Assembly: GCA_021772915.1 (NCBI GenBank)
Contig: JAJFLB010000040.1
Span: 1 to 64,000, forward strand
Source: Gammaproteobacteria bacterium
Lineage (GTDB): Bacteria; Pseudomonadota; Gammaproteobacteria; Xanthomonadales; SZUA-36
Direction: 5' to 3'
Length of the DNA stretch: 64,000 nt
Below are positions 8,402-17,022 of this stretch, piece by piece. The translations under genes and the position numbers were made by a program. The notes under the pieces were generated by a model, which had not been told where the DNA came from, searched no databases, and was given only the letters and a program-made list of their open reading frames with translations. The stretch's first letter is position 1; each line of letters starts with the position of its first letter.

Positions 8402-8425
8402 TATAATGTACTGTACTGTACAGTA
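8402..8425 (+). promoter_or_regulatory. Promoter -10 with 12-bp palindromic operator
   Basis: A perfect TATAAT at 8402-8407 is followed seven bases later by the perfect palindrome TACTGTACAGTA (8414-8425), placed where transcription would start. A TTGACA at 8373-8378 is 23 bases upstream, too far for a standard -35; TTGGGG at 8381-8386 is closer. The geometry suits a repressor blocking initiation of the + strand ThDP enzyme operon with a leader of about 230 bases. The cognate regulator is not identified. The rest of 8259-8648 shows no gene on the strand used. Confidence 0.5.
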
Positions 8426-8648
8426 TCAATTGGATGTTTGACAACCGCTGAGAAGTACGCCACTTTTTCACGCGCCGATGTTTGTGAGGCTTCCCTTGTT
8501 GTTTTGGACAATAATGGCTCGTAACATAAGCCTACAAACCAGTCACCGGGGCTGTTTCCCATTACAAAGCTCTGGTTTCCGTATCTGCAACGGGTGGTGG
8601 TGCGGGTGTGAACTGGCATGAGAAAAATGTCATTAGAGAAGGTGCAAT

Positions 8649-10553
8649 ATGACCAATGACACGCTAAGGGTCTCCGCCAAGGCGCTGTTGGACGGCGGTC
8701 TGTCACGACGCTCATTTTTGAACCGGCTGGCGTCCCTGGGAATTGCCGCCTCCGGTGCCAGCACTGTCCTGAACACACTTCTTCCCACTCCGGCACTGGC
8801 CGCAACCCGAGGTGAAGGTAGACGTTTGCAGGGTCTGACCGGTGGTGAACTGATGGTCGAGTTTCTGCAAGACTGGAAGGTGCCCTACGTGTTTGGTGTG
8901 GGTGGCTCGGAGGAAGTTGGCTTTCTCGATGCCATGATAGACCGTGAAGGCTTACATTATGTACTGGCGCTGCATGAAGGTTCCGCGCTGTCGATGGCCG
9001 ACGGCTTTGCACGCGCCAACGGCACGACCGGTTTTGTAAACCTGCATTCGATTGCCGGTGCAGCCAACGCCCTGGGACCCATGGTCAACGCCTTCAAGGA
9101 CCGCACGCCACTGGTCGTTACCGTGGGGCGCCAAAGCACCGATATCCGCGGCCACGATGCATTTCTTGAAGCCGCCAATCTACACACCTTACCGGCCGAT
9201 TATGCACGTTGGACCTGGGATGTCATGCGCAGTGATTTGATCCCCGAAACCCTACGTCGGGCCTTTCTGATCTCGTCCGTTCCGCCCCAGGGTCCCTCGT
9301 TCCTGACGTTTTCCAAGGACCTGTGGGAACAAAAAGTGTCGGAGGCTGAAATTGTTGCACCCGACAGGTCACCGATCAGTCATGCCATTCAAGCTGACGA
9401 CGAGGTGATCGAAGAACTCGTTGACCGTCTGTTGCGTGCCGATTCGCCGTTGCTCATCGCCGGGCGCGAGCTGGGGCAATATGGGGGAAATACCGAACTG
9501 GTCGCCATTGCAGATTTGCTCGGTGCCCCCGTTTTGGGTGATGTGCCGGCCAGCCACAGCACCATCAGTTTTCCTACCAACCATCCACTATATGGCGGAC
9601 TTTTCACGCTTGATGAGGGCGCCCTGTTGGACTTTGACCTGTTCTGGTCGGTTGGCGGCACCATGTTCACCCAGTTCAGCAAACAGGCGTCACCGATAGT
9701 CAGTCCAACGGTCGAAGTGCTCCACTCCAGCATCGACGGCACGCGCATCGGCCGTAACTACCCGGTAGACCTGGCCGTCGCGGGCAACCCACAACTCAGC
9801 TTGCAAGCGGTGTTGGCTGAGCTACAACAACGCAAGCTTCCGGCCAGCAAAATCACTGCCCGCCGCAAGCTCGTAGTCGAACGCAACAACGCAAGACGCA
9901 AACGCCTGATGGCGGTGGCGAAAAAAGTCTGGAACGAATCACCCATTGCACCGGAGCGCCTGGCCGTCGAACTGAATAATCGCCTTGATGCTGCCGCCAC
10001 CGTGGTGACTGAAATGGCGACCTCCGATTTCAACGTGTGGCGCTATCTTGATTTTCAACAGGCCAACCCAGGCCGATACCACATCACCTCTTCCGGAGGA
10101 TTTCTTGGCTGGGGATTGGGCGCCGCGATCGGGGCAAAAATGGGCCGGGCGCAACAGCAGACAGTTTTACTGATTGGCGACGGTAGTTTTCAGTTTGGTG
10201 TGCAGGCGTTGTGGAGTGCCGCCCGCTACCATGTGCCGGTTGCCATCATTATCTGGAATAACCATGCCTACCAAGCCAACCGTCGAGCCCTGCATCGCTA
10301 TGGTGGAAAGGCAGCCGCAACCGGAAAATATACCGGCTGCTACCTGGGCTCACCGATCATTGATAACGTCCGGATCGCCAAGGGTTACGGTGTCGACGGT
10401 GAGAAAGTGACCGACCCCACCAAACTGGGGGAAGCCATAGATCGATGTCTCAAGACGATTACTTCCGGCTCTCCTTACGTGCTGGATGTCTCGATTCAGC
10501 CCCGCGCAGGCGGCGCCGATTCCACCTGGTTCGACGAGTTCACCATCGCATGA
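8649..10553 (+). CDS. Tat-exported ThDP-dependent enzyme
   Basis: 634 residues. The N-terminus has a Tat signal (SRRSFLN at residues 19-25, a hydrophobic stretch, PALAA cleavage site near 52), followed by a full three-domain ThDP enzyme of the acetolactate synthase/benzoylformate decarboxylase type. The catalytic Glu lies in LHEGSAL (about E110), and the ThDP/Mg motif runs from GDGS (about 510) to NN (about 537). Members ligate or decarboxylate 2-oxo acids and are almost always cytoplasmic, so a Tat-exported version is unusual; Tat fits a cofactor-loaded protein. Its stop overlaps the ATG of the amidase-like gene (ATGA). Substrate unknown. Confidence 0.85.
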   Translation: MTNDTLRVSAKALLDGGLSRRSFLNRLASLGIAASGASTVLNTLLPTPALAATRGEGRRLQGLTGGELMVEFLQDWKVPYVFGVGGSEEVGFLDAMIDREGLHYVLALHEGSALSMADGFARANGTTGFVNLHSIAGAANALGPMVNAFKDRTPLVVTVGRQSTDIRGHDAFLEAANLHTLPADYARWTWDVMRSDLIPETLRRAFLISSVPPQGPSFLTFSKDLWEQKVSEAEIVAPDRSPISHAIQADDEVIEELVDRLLRADSPLLIAGRELGQYGGNTELVAIADLLGAPVLGDVPASHSTISFPTNHPLYGGLFTLDEGALLDFDLFWSVGGTMFTQFSKQASPIVSPTVEVLHSSIDGTRIGRNYPVDLAVAGNPQLSLQAVLAELQQRKLPASKITARRKLVVERNNARRKRLMAVAKKVWNESPIAPERLAVELNNRLDAAATVVTEMATSDFNVWRYLDFQQANPGRYHITSSGGFLGWGLGAAIGAKMGRAQQQTVLLIGDGSFQFGVQALWSAARYHVPVAIIIWNNHAYQANRRALHRYGGKAAATGKYTGCYLGSPIIDNVRIAKGYGVDGEKVTDPTKLGEAIDRCLKTITSGSPYVLDVSIQPRAGGADSTWFDEFTIA

Positions 10554-11560
10554 AATTCAAGGGCAGCATCTTGTTACTGGCCAGCGCTGTATTAAGCACC
10601 TGCGCAACGCTCCCGGCCGGGCCCGGGGCGCCCGTAGTTAATGCTGTCGAAATTCAATTCAGGCTCGGTAGAGACCAGACCCACAATAAATTCAGTGCCT
10701 CTATTCCACCCGTTCTTACCGTGCCCTCCGGAGCTGTCGTAGAGGTTGAAACCCAGGAGGCAACCGACGGGCAGATCAGGCCGGATTCAGACGTCACAGT
10801 TTTCCAGACATTGGACTTCAACAAGGTGCACGCATTGACCGGACCCGTTTACGTGGAGGGTGCGGAACCCGGCGACGTGCTTGCGGTAACCTTGCACCGG
10901 ATCACCCTGGGTAGTTACGGATGGTCAGCTATCATTCCCGGTTTCGGTGTATTGGCAGATGAATTTCCCGAACGTCGTTTAAAAACCTATGCATTCGATG
11001 CAGAAGGAACCCAGGTCCAATTCTCTGACAAAATAGTGATTCCATTAAAGCCATTTCCCGGTGTCATGGGGGTTGCACCCCCAACTGATGAGTTGCTGAC
11101 CACCATTCCACCAAGGGCCAACGGTGGCAATATGGATGACCCCGACATTACCGTGGGGACAACGGTCTATTTCCCGGTGTTTGTAAAAGGCGGTTTGTTT
11201 TCCATTGGCGATACGCACGCGGTGCAAGGTCACGGTGAGGTGAGCGGAACGGCAATAGAAGCACCCATGCGGATCGTCTACGAAATCAATGTCGTCAAGG
11301 GTAACCCGCGACACATAGAGGAACCCCAGTACGAAAACGACGATCATTACGCGGTTACAGCTTTTGCTACAACCCTGGATGAGGCCGCAAAAAAGGCCAC
11401 CCGCTACATGGTCAAGTACCTGCAGAACGAACACGGTCTGGATCGATGGGAAGCCTATATGCTTGCATCGACGGCCGGAGACCTGAAAATCGCAGAGATT
11501 GTAGATATGCCACACGTGCTGGTCAGCATGCATATACCAAAGGCGATTTTCAGCAAATAA
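10550..11560 (+). CDS. Exported acetamidase/formamidase family protein
   Basis: 336 residues starting at ATG 10550, which overlaps the ThDP enzyme stop. A hydrophobic N-terminus (GSILLLASAVLSTCATL) indicates export; LSTC is an imperfect lipobox. The body is FmdA/AmdA-like, with GDTHAVQGHGEVSGTAIE around residues 222-239 as the best motif and GVAPP earlier. Characterised members hydrolyse formamide or short amides in the cytoplasm. Here the enzyme would act in the periplasm or on a membrane, coupled to the ThDP enzyme. The product relationship between the two is an inference from overlap only. Confidence 0.8.
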   Translation: MKFKGSILLLASAVLSTCATLPAGPGAPVVNAVEIQFRLGRDQTHNKFSASIPPVLTVPSGAVVEVETQEATDGQIRPDSDVTVFQTLDFNKVHALTGPVYVEGAEPGDVLAVTLHRITLGSYGWSAIIPGFGVLADEFPERRLKTYAFDAEGTQVQFSDKIVIPLKPFPGVMGVAPPTDELLTTIPPRANGGNMDDPDITVGTTVYFPVFVKGGLFSIGDTHAVQGHGEVSGTAIEAPMRIVYEINVVKGNPRHIEEPQYENDDHYAVTAFATTLDEAAKKATRYMVKYLQNEHGLDRWEAYMLASTAGDLKIAEIVDMPHVLVSMHIPKAIFSK

Positions 11561-11575
11561 CAATCAGGTGATGTT

Positions 11576-11590
11576 GGTATTTCGAATACC
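11576..11590. terminator. Short hairpin between convergent genes
   Basis: GGTATT-TCG-AATACC is a perfect 6-bp stem with a 3-base loop, lying in the 32-base gap between the converging amidase-like and nitroreductase genes. It has no good T-run in either direction, so a bidirectional termination role is only suggested by position. Confidence 0.3.
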
Positions 11591-11592
11591 GG

Positions 11593-12357
11593 CTAGTCAA
11601 TATTCTTGGCGTCCTTGTACATCACCTTATGGCGCATTTTTTTGATCCAGGTGTCCAGATCCTCGTCACTCATGAAATTATCCGGGTTGAACCGGTCCCA
11701 ATTGGTAATCTGTGATGCGTCTTTTTTCCAGCGTTTGTAAATAGGTTTTTTGGGTGGGCCGAAGCAGAATATGTCCAAGATCGACAACTCATCAGGAATC
11801 CCCAGCAAGGGTCTCATGGCGTCCTGCGCCTGTTGCTGACCAATGGCTGTTACCCACCAGACGTTATAACCCAGGGCCGCTGCGGCCAGGTGCGCCGACA
11901 TGGTTGCGGCGGCTACACTCTGCAGCAAAATACGCTCGGCATTTTCGATATACATCTTGTTGAGTTCAGAATCATCATCACGCAACACCGGAAAAGCGCT
12001 GACATAACGAAAATCCGAAGCCACCACAATAAACCCGGGTGCGGTAGCAAGACCACTGTAATCCGGCGTCGGAAATTTCATCTTCAGACGGGCCCTGACA
12101 CGCTGCTCTTCAACAAAGTAATCGGCGATCTTCTGCTTCGCAGCCTGCTCCCGTACGATTATAAAATGCCAGGGTTGGGCGTTGGCGCCTGACGGCGCAT
12201 GACGGGCGGCCTCCAGAATCAGCTCAAAGTGTTCTTCCGGTACCACGAATTCCGGATCGAACTGACGGGTTGTAATCCGATTCCGGGCAATGTCCATGAA
12301 ACGGTCATAGAGCAGGCGTTCACCAATTTTTGGCGATTCTTCTTTGTTGTCGCGCAT
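11593..12357 (-). CDS. Nitroreductase family protein
   Basis: 254 residues if started at ATG 12357 (MRDNKEESP); a 14-residue longer frame exists. The FMN-binding nitroreductase pattern is clear: RNRITTRQFDP near the N-terminus, APSGANAQPWHFIIV, and a later LGYNVWWVTAIG. Members reduce nitro compounds, quinones or enones with NAD(P)H, usually as dimers. The C-terminal tail (KPIYKRWKKDASQI) resembles BluB/iodotyrosine-deiodinase-like relatives, so substrate class remains open. It converges on the ThDP enzyme/amidase pair and is independently transcribed. Confidence 0.85.
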   Translation of the reverse strand: MRDNKEESPKIGERLLYDRFMDIARNRITTRQFDPEFVVPEEHFELILEAARHAPSGANAQPWHFIIVREQAAKQKIADYFVEEQRVRARLKMKFPTPDYSGLATAPGFIVVASDFRYVSAFPVLRDDDSELNKMYIENAERILLQSVAAATMSAHLAAAALGYNVWWVTAIGQQQAQDAMRPLLGIPDELSILDIFCFGPPKKPIYKRWKKDASQITNWDRFNPDNFMSDEDLDTWIKKMRHKVMYKDAKNID

Positions 12358-12579
12358 GCAGGGATTCTCTTCAAGACAGTCTGGATTAGGTGGAAACACG
12401 TCGTAGTATACCGTTTTCGATCCGCGGGGAAGACGACGATACGGCGGTCGCTTTAGCCTGTCGATTGCTCAATCCAACGAGTTGCAGCAGGTGACGTAAT
12501 GTCTTGGTATAGAATCCGGTCTCATAACCATGACCGATCTCCAGATCATGACCGTCTAACATTTTCCCAGGTAAACAAT

Positions 12580-13347
12580 ATGAAAATCAAATTATTACAC
12601 TTCACTATGCTGTCCTTTCTATTGCTTTCGGCTGGTCCTGTAATCGCGGCACAATGGGATGCCAGCGCACTGACAAGGGCCATCGCTAACAGCCCTAACA
12701 GACCCGCCGGCGATGCCAAACGTGATGCTGGGCGTAAACCAGGAGAGATTTTGACCTTTTTTGGTGCACACGAAGGCATGACCGCACTGGACCTGGTGGC
12801 GGCGGGTGGCTGGTATACCGAAGCGCTTTCCGTTGCTGCGGGAAAGACGGGGAAAGTCTACGCACAGAACCCACCAGGCGTGCTGCAAATGCGTGAAGGG
12901 GCCAATGAAAAGGCTATCAGCGCAAGACTGGCAAACGGTCGTCTGGCAAACGTCGAGCGCCTGGATGTGGACCTGGCTGCAATGGCACTGCCGGCCAACA
13001 GCATTGACCTCGCGCTAACAGCACTCAATTTCCACGACATTTACAACCGTTATGGTGAGCCCGCAGCGCTGGGTTTAATGAATCGGATTTTGCAGGTGCT
13101 GAAACCAGGTGGGGTGTTTGGTGTTATCGATCATAATGGTGCAGCAGGCAACGACAATGCCCAGCTACACCGAATTCAAAAGTCATTGGTAGAAGCTGCG
13201 GCCGTCAAGGCCGGATTCACCGTGGAGAGCACCAGCGGTTTACTCAGAAATACTGCTGATCCGTTGAATGTCGGTGTCTTCGATCCCAAACTGCGTGGTC
13301 AAACTGATCGATTTGTACTTAGACTCAGAAAACCGGCTGACAGTTGA
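12580..13347 (+). CDS. Exported COG4798-type methyltransferase-like protein
   Basis: 255 residues from ATG 12580, with a Sec signal peptide (LLHFTMLSFLLLSAGPVIAAQ). The SAM-binding fold is indicated by GMTALDLVAAGGWYTEAL (motif I region), the D-x-D-x-A segment VERLDVDLAAM and the strand after LKPGGVFGVIDH. The GGWYTE feature is typical of the predicted methyltransferases of COG4798, which are often exported. SAM is not expected in the periplasm, so the real cofactor or role is unclear. It stands alone between divergent and intergenic stretches. Confidence 0.75.
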   Translation: MKIKLLHFTMLSFLLLSAGPVIAAQWDASALTRAIANSPNRPAGDAKRDAGRKPGEILTFFGAHEGMTALDLVAAGGWYTEALSVAAGKTGKVYAQNPPGVLQMREGANEKAISARLANGRLANVERLDVDLAAMALPANSIDLALTALNFHDIYNRYGEPAALGLMNRILQVLKPGGVFGVIDHNGAAGNDNAQLHRIQKSLVEAAAVKAGFTVESTSGLLRNTADPLNVGVFDPKLRGQTDRFVLRLRKPADS

Positions 13348-14071
13348 TACGTATAAGTCGATAACCGATCCGACGAAAAATGTCAGCTTTCATTAAAGCC
13401 AATGAGCGCTTTGTGCTTGGAATCGGACGGTCAGCCAATACGAACCCCCATAGCAACGTCGGTCAGGAGCGGAACTTCAAACAACCTGATATTTCTCGCG
13501 GACTCCACCAAACTGGCTGGTCTCCAACATGAAAAACACCTCTCTATAATTTTCTATTTCGCTTTTTGTCAGGGACAAAAAGACCCAATAAAACCAAAGC
13601 ACCCAGAGCAGTGAAAATGCGACCCCAGATGGTGTGTAATGCGTGCTCTGCTCCCAATTTCCTCAACGATATCGCCAAGGTATTACATTACCGGCTCCAC
13701 GCGATTGCGAGGCAGCCAGCACGAACGCAAATTGGCTGGGTGAGACCGCCGGTTTAGGGTTGTTTGAAGGGTCGTGTGACGGCACCGGTGTTCCACCTTA
13801 GCCCGCTCCTGCAGCGTCCTTGAGTCGGTTTTTTTTGGACTCTGCTGGATTTTTCAATTCGCAGTTTTGGTGCTGTATCAACTTTGGACCGAAGGATTAG
13901 CTTCATTACTCTCCTCTTACTAAAGTAAGGCCCGTCAGGATCGTCTGAGGGCACTTGTTTATGCTTGTCCAGTTTGAAGGGAATCCTGACAGTTTCCTGA
14001 CTCTTCAAACTCAGGGGTGGTGTTACATTACAAACAAATGCAACGAAATGCCTACGGTCAGTGGGGTCAGT
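13348..14071. other. Long intergenic stretch with nested inverted repeats
   Basis: No gene is convincing in these 724 bases; short open frames lack family resemblance and start signals. Near the right end GTCAGGAT (13934-13941) can pair with ATCCTGAC (13983-13990) or with TCCTGAC (13995-14001), and AGTTTGAAG (13971-13979) with CTTCAAACT (14003-14011). These mutually exclusive hairpins directly precede the BNR-repeat lipoprotein gene and could be a regulatory leader or a decayed repeat. Confidence 0.4.
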
Positions 14072-15988
14072 ATGTATTCACAGACATTCGTTATCGACAC
14101 AAGAAAATCCCGTGGACTCAGACAATTTGCAGTCCTTACCCGTGGCCGTTGTGCGCCGGCATGGGTTCAGCCGGTGATGCAGTTATTGCTTTGCTTCTTG
14201 TTCACAGGCTGCGCCATGGAGCCACTGACCGAAGATAGTCAAGGCTCAATGACACCGGGCGTGCTGGACTGGGAGTTACCCGGGATTGAAGTGATAGCAA
14301 ACCCCACACCGCCTCAGCATCTTTCGACAGTGAGTTCCAATGCGGGCTCAGGCCAGATTGTCAGCTTAGAAACCAATGCCAGTAATCACTTCAACTCGCA
14401 GGCGGAAGTATCCATTGCCGCAAACCCTGCCGACCCCGATCATGTGGTTGCCGCAACCATGTCACTGGATAATCAGCTGATGATCTTGACCACGCGGGAC
14501 GGTGGTCTCAGCTGGAGTCAGGTTCGGCTTCCCTTACTGGGTGGTGCCGGTAACCACGCTGACCCAATGCTGGTCTTTGACGCCAACGGAGACATCCATC
14601 TGACCTTCATTCCGGTGGTCAACGGAAACCAAGTTCTGGGTATAGAAGTCACTGCCTCACGTGATGGTGGTGATAGTTGGGAAACTCCACAACGCATATC
14701 GAGCAACCCTCAAGATGACAAGACGGCGATAGCGGCAGACCGTCACCCCGGCAGCCCGCATCTGGGCAATGTATACGTAGCCTGGAAATTGGTCAGAGGT
14801 GGAATTCTGGTGGCCACGCTTACCTCAGGAGCGAGTAAATATTCCGCTCCGGTGATGTTTTCTTCAAACGCGATATCCGGGCTCGATCTGACTGTGGGTG
14901 ACGATGGTGCGGTCTATCTGAGCGCGGCCAACGGTACCCAGGGGAGTATTTCGGTTTGGCGCTCTACCGACGGCGGCCAGTCCTTTGGCCCCAGTAAATG
15001 GGTTGCGGGTACCCGGGGCCAAGCCTACACCCGCACACCATCGGTGTGTACGCGCAAGGCTCTCATTCACTCAAGTATTGCTTTCAGTCGCGCCCACCCA
15101 ACCGACAGCGGACACCTCTATGTGACCTGGAACGACTACGCGATCGACGCAGGCTCACGCCAAATCTGTAACACTACCTGCACCTGTGATTCAGACGTAT
15201 TTATGTCGAGTTCTGATGATCGGGGACAAACCTGGTCATTCCCTGTCACAGTAGGACAAACAGCCCAAGCCGGTGATCAATATCACGCTTGGCTCGACGT
15301 AGACGAAACAGGTACCGTGGTGGTGGGCTACAAAGACACGCGCGATGACCCGACTCGCCTGAAAACCCATACCTACCTGAGTTACTCAATTGACGGCGGT
15401 GTGACTTGGCAGCCGGACGTGCGTCTATCGTCTGTATCTGCAAGCAGCCAGAGTTCCTTCCAGTACGGTGACTACCAGGGTCTGAGCACGTCGGCCGATC
15501 GCATCTATACCGCCTGGGCTGATTTTAGAGGCTCTTCTACACGCTCCGATCTGTACGTAGCGCGTACAACGCTGGGCCTACCAGCCAAATTCCACATTAA
15601 TTTTGGCGTCAGTGGCGCCTGGTTTGAGCCCACAACAACTGGCCAGGGTTTCTTCCTGGAGGCGATTCCTAATAGTAAGCAATTGGCGCTTGCGTGGTTT
15701 ACATTCCTGCCACTTAATGTGAACGCTGCTCCGGACGAAGCAAATCATTATTGGCTCACGGGCCTTGGAAACTATGACGGAAACGTTGCAAACCTGGACC
15801 TGACCTTAACCACTGGAGGCGAGTTTGACCTGGGAACAACAGTCCAGAACAGTCCTCCCAATACTGTAGGCAGTGTGTCCATTGTGTTTCATTCATGTAT
15901 CAGCGCAACGTTGACCTACGAGTTGTTGCAAGAGAATCTGAGTGGTGTGATCGAGCTTGAACGAATCGCTGCACAGGACACTTGCTGA
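14072..15988 (+). CDS. BNR/Asp-box repeat lipoprotein, sialidase-like fold
   Basis: About 638 residues. LLLCFLFTGC is a good lipobox, so the mature protein is probably an outer-surface or periplasmic lipoprotein. Five Asp-box repeats (S/T-x-D-x-G-x-x-W/F) are visible: TTRDGGLSW, ASRDGGDSW, STDGGQSF, SSDDRGQTW and SIDGGVTW, indicating a beta-propeller like sialidases. The last 130 residues (GAWFEPTTTGQGFFLEAIP onward) form a separate C-terminal domain. ATG 14072 is chosen, but ATG 14048 or ATG 14177 could start it; 14177 gives the tightest signal peptide. Glycosidase activity is not demonstrated by the residues I can see. Confidence 0.7.
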   Translation: MYSQTFVIDTRKSRGLRQFAVLTRGRCAPAWVQPVMQLLLCFLFTGCAMEPLTEDSQGSMTPGVLDWELPGIEVIANPTPPQHLSTVSSNAGSGQIVSLETNASNHFNSQAEVSIAANPADPDHVVAATMSLDNQLMILTTRDGGLSWSQVRLPLLGGAGNHADPMLVFDANGDIHLTFIPVVNGNQVLGIEVTASRDGGDSWETPQRISSNPQDDKTAIAADRHPGSPHLGNVYVAWKLVRGGILVATLTSGASKYSAPVMFSSNAISGLDLTVGDDGAVYLSAANGTQGSISVWRSTDGGQSFGPSKWVAGTRGQAYTRTPSVCTRKALIHSSIAFSRAHPTDSGHLYVTWNDYAIDAGSRQICNTTCTCDSDVFMSSSDDRGQTWSFPVTVGQTAQAGDQYHAWLDVDETGTVVVGYKDTRDDPTRLKTHTYLSYSIDGGVTWQPDVRLSSVSASSQSSFQYGDYQGLSTSADRIYTAWADFRGSSTRSDLYVARTTLGLPAKFHINFGVSGAWFEPTTTGQGFFLEAIPNSKQLALAWFTFLPLNVNAAPDEANHYWLTGLGNYDGNVANLDLTLTTGGEFDLGTTVQNSPPNTVGSVSIVFHSCISATLTYELLQENLSGVIELERIAAQDTC

Positions 15989-16084
15989 CCCTAATTGAAT
16001 TGGCAATCCCCCCCTGGATACCGCTTGGCAGATTATAATTAACCCATGGCAGTTACACAGTTAGATTTACACCCTCGCTGACGT

Positions 16085-16444
16085 CTACTTCTTTCGCCAA
16101 CGCCCACTGGCATCGCGAACGTAATTACCCGCTGCGGTTTTCTCAAACGCCTTATTACCACCCACTTTTTCGACATCGGCAAGACTTGTGCCTTGTGCGG
16201 TGGCGATCCTCTGGTAGCCCGCCTTGCGTTTTGCGTTCACATCCTTGATCAGCGCCTTGATTTCTACCGGTGCATCGTCTCTCACCAGACCGAGGTAACC
16301 ATTCGCCTGCTCTCCAACCCAACCATCAGCCTTGGGCTGTGTCAGGGCAGAGGCCGCAGCCACAGATACTGCCAGCATGCTGATGGCCACGCTTCTAAGC
16401 ACCGTAGCAAATGTCCTGGTGGTCCAATTATCCCGTTTCGTCAT
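16085..16444 (-). CDS. ydbL: YdbL-like DUF1318 periplasmic protein
   Basis: 119 residues from ATG 16444, with a signal peptide (FATVLRSVAISMLAVSVAAASA) and the DUF1318 core: GYLGLVRDDAPVEIKALI, then NAKRKAGYQRIATAQGTSL. In E. coli YdbL is a periplasmic helper of the YdbH-YnbE pair, which supports phospholipid delivery to the outer membrane. Here it follows a ynbE-like gene by 40 bases on the same strand, with ydbH further upstream, so the trio is conserved. The AGGA just before the ATG favours this start over longer frames reaching back into ynbE. Confidence 0.8.
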   Translation of the reverse strand: MTKRDNWTTRTFATVLRSVAISMLAVSVAAASALTQPKADGWVGEQANGYLGLVRDDAPVEIKALIKDVNAKRKAGYQRIATAQGTSLADVEKVGGNKAFEKTAAGNYVRDASGRWRKK

Positions 16445-16484
16445 GGTCCTGCTTATCCTGTTCGTGTTACTCAGTAAACCTTGG

Positions 16485-16664
16485 TCAGAACATATCGTCA
16501 TCAAGCAGTTCCTCAACTTCCTTTTCAATTTTGATCAGGATTTCGTGCTTGATGTTGATGTTCATGTTGATCTCAATCGGCTTGTCGGGCGCTTCCACCT
16601 TGATCGTAGGTGTGCAAGCCACTGCAAAAAAAAGCAAACCAACAAGCATTGATAATCGACTCAT
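16485..16664 (-). CDS. ynbE: YnbE-like small outer-membrane lipoprotein
   Basis: A 59-residue protein read directly from the minus strand: MSRLSMLVGLLFFAVAC forms a lipobox with Cys 17, then TPTIKVEAPDKPIEINMNI and an acidic tail ending in DDDMF. Length, lipobox and the KVEAPDKPIEI segment match the YnbE family. E. coli YnbE is an outer-membrane lipoprotein that stacks on YdbH to complete an intermembrane lipid bridge. It lies between ydbH and ydbL. A mobile-element-like repeat separates it from ydbH, so its expression may need its own promoter. Confidence 0.85.
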   Translation of the reverse strand: MSRLSMLVGLLFFAVACTPTIKVEAPDKPIEINMNINIKHEILIKIEKEVEELLDDDMF

Positions 16665-16694
16665 TTTGTCACCGGGTATTTATGGTCTTGAGAT

Positions 16695-16964
16695 CTAGTG
16701 TACTGCATCGTGATTAATGGCACATTCAGCCAGGCGTAATGCGGTTAGCCGCAAGGCATGGTCCCGCCGGGGTAGCCATTCTACCTCAAGGGGGCATAAC
16801 ACAGTGGATGACCGCATTGCGCCTGGCCCGAAGGGAGGCAACCTGTGGCTGCACTGCCGCGTTAGGCCGCTTGGAAAGGACCAGCCATTCCCTGCGAGCC
16901 CCGCCTTGCATTGCAGCCACAGGTAGCCTCTGAAAGTACCATTAATCACGATGCAGTACACTAG
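16695..16964. mobile_element. 270-bp MITE-like element with 26-bp perfect TIRs
   Basis: The ends 16695-16720 and 16939-16964 are exact 26-base reverse complements (CTAGTGTACTGCATCG at the outer edge). A second inverted pair lies inside: CCTGTGGCTGCA near 16851 and TGCAGCCACAGG near 16911. No transposase frame is present, so this looks like a non-autonomous element. If the outer CTAG is a target duplication, the element is 16699-16960. It lies within the 358-base gap separating ydbH from ynbE. A diverged copy of one end occurs at 48869. Confidence 0.75.
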
Positions 16965-17022
16965 CCTAACAAGTTTTGCTGAATGTTTCCTGAATTTGAC
17001 CTGTTTTGAATTTCCCACCCCG

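Noticed and set aside
8411-8423. LexA-like CTGT...ACAG pattern
   Set aside because: The spacing is five bases instead of eight, and the adjoining genes are not SOS genes; a simple 12-bp palindrome explains it better.
8341-9012. 223-codon minus strand frame before and inside the ThDP gene
   Set aside because: Mostly antisense to the ThDP enzyme; composition rich in Arg, Pro and His is typical of a shadow frame.
13402-13614. 70-codon + frame in the long intergenic stretch
   Set aside because: No start signal, no motif and no neighbour link.
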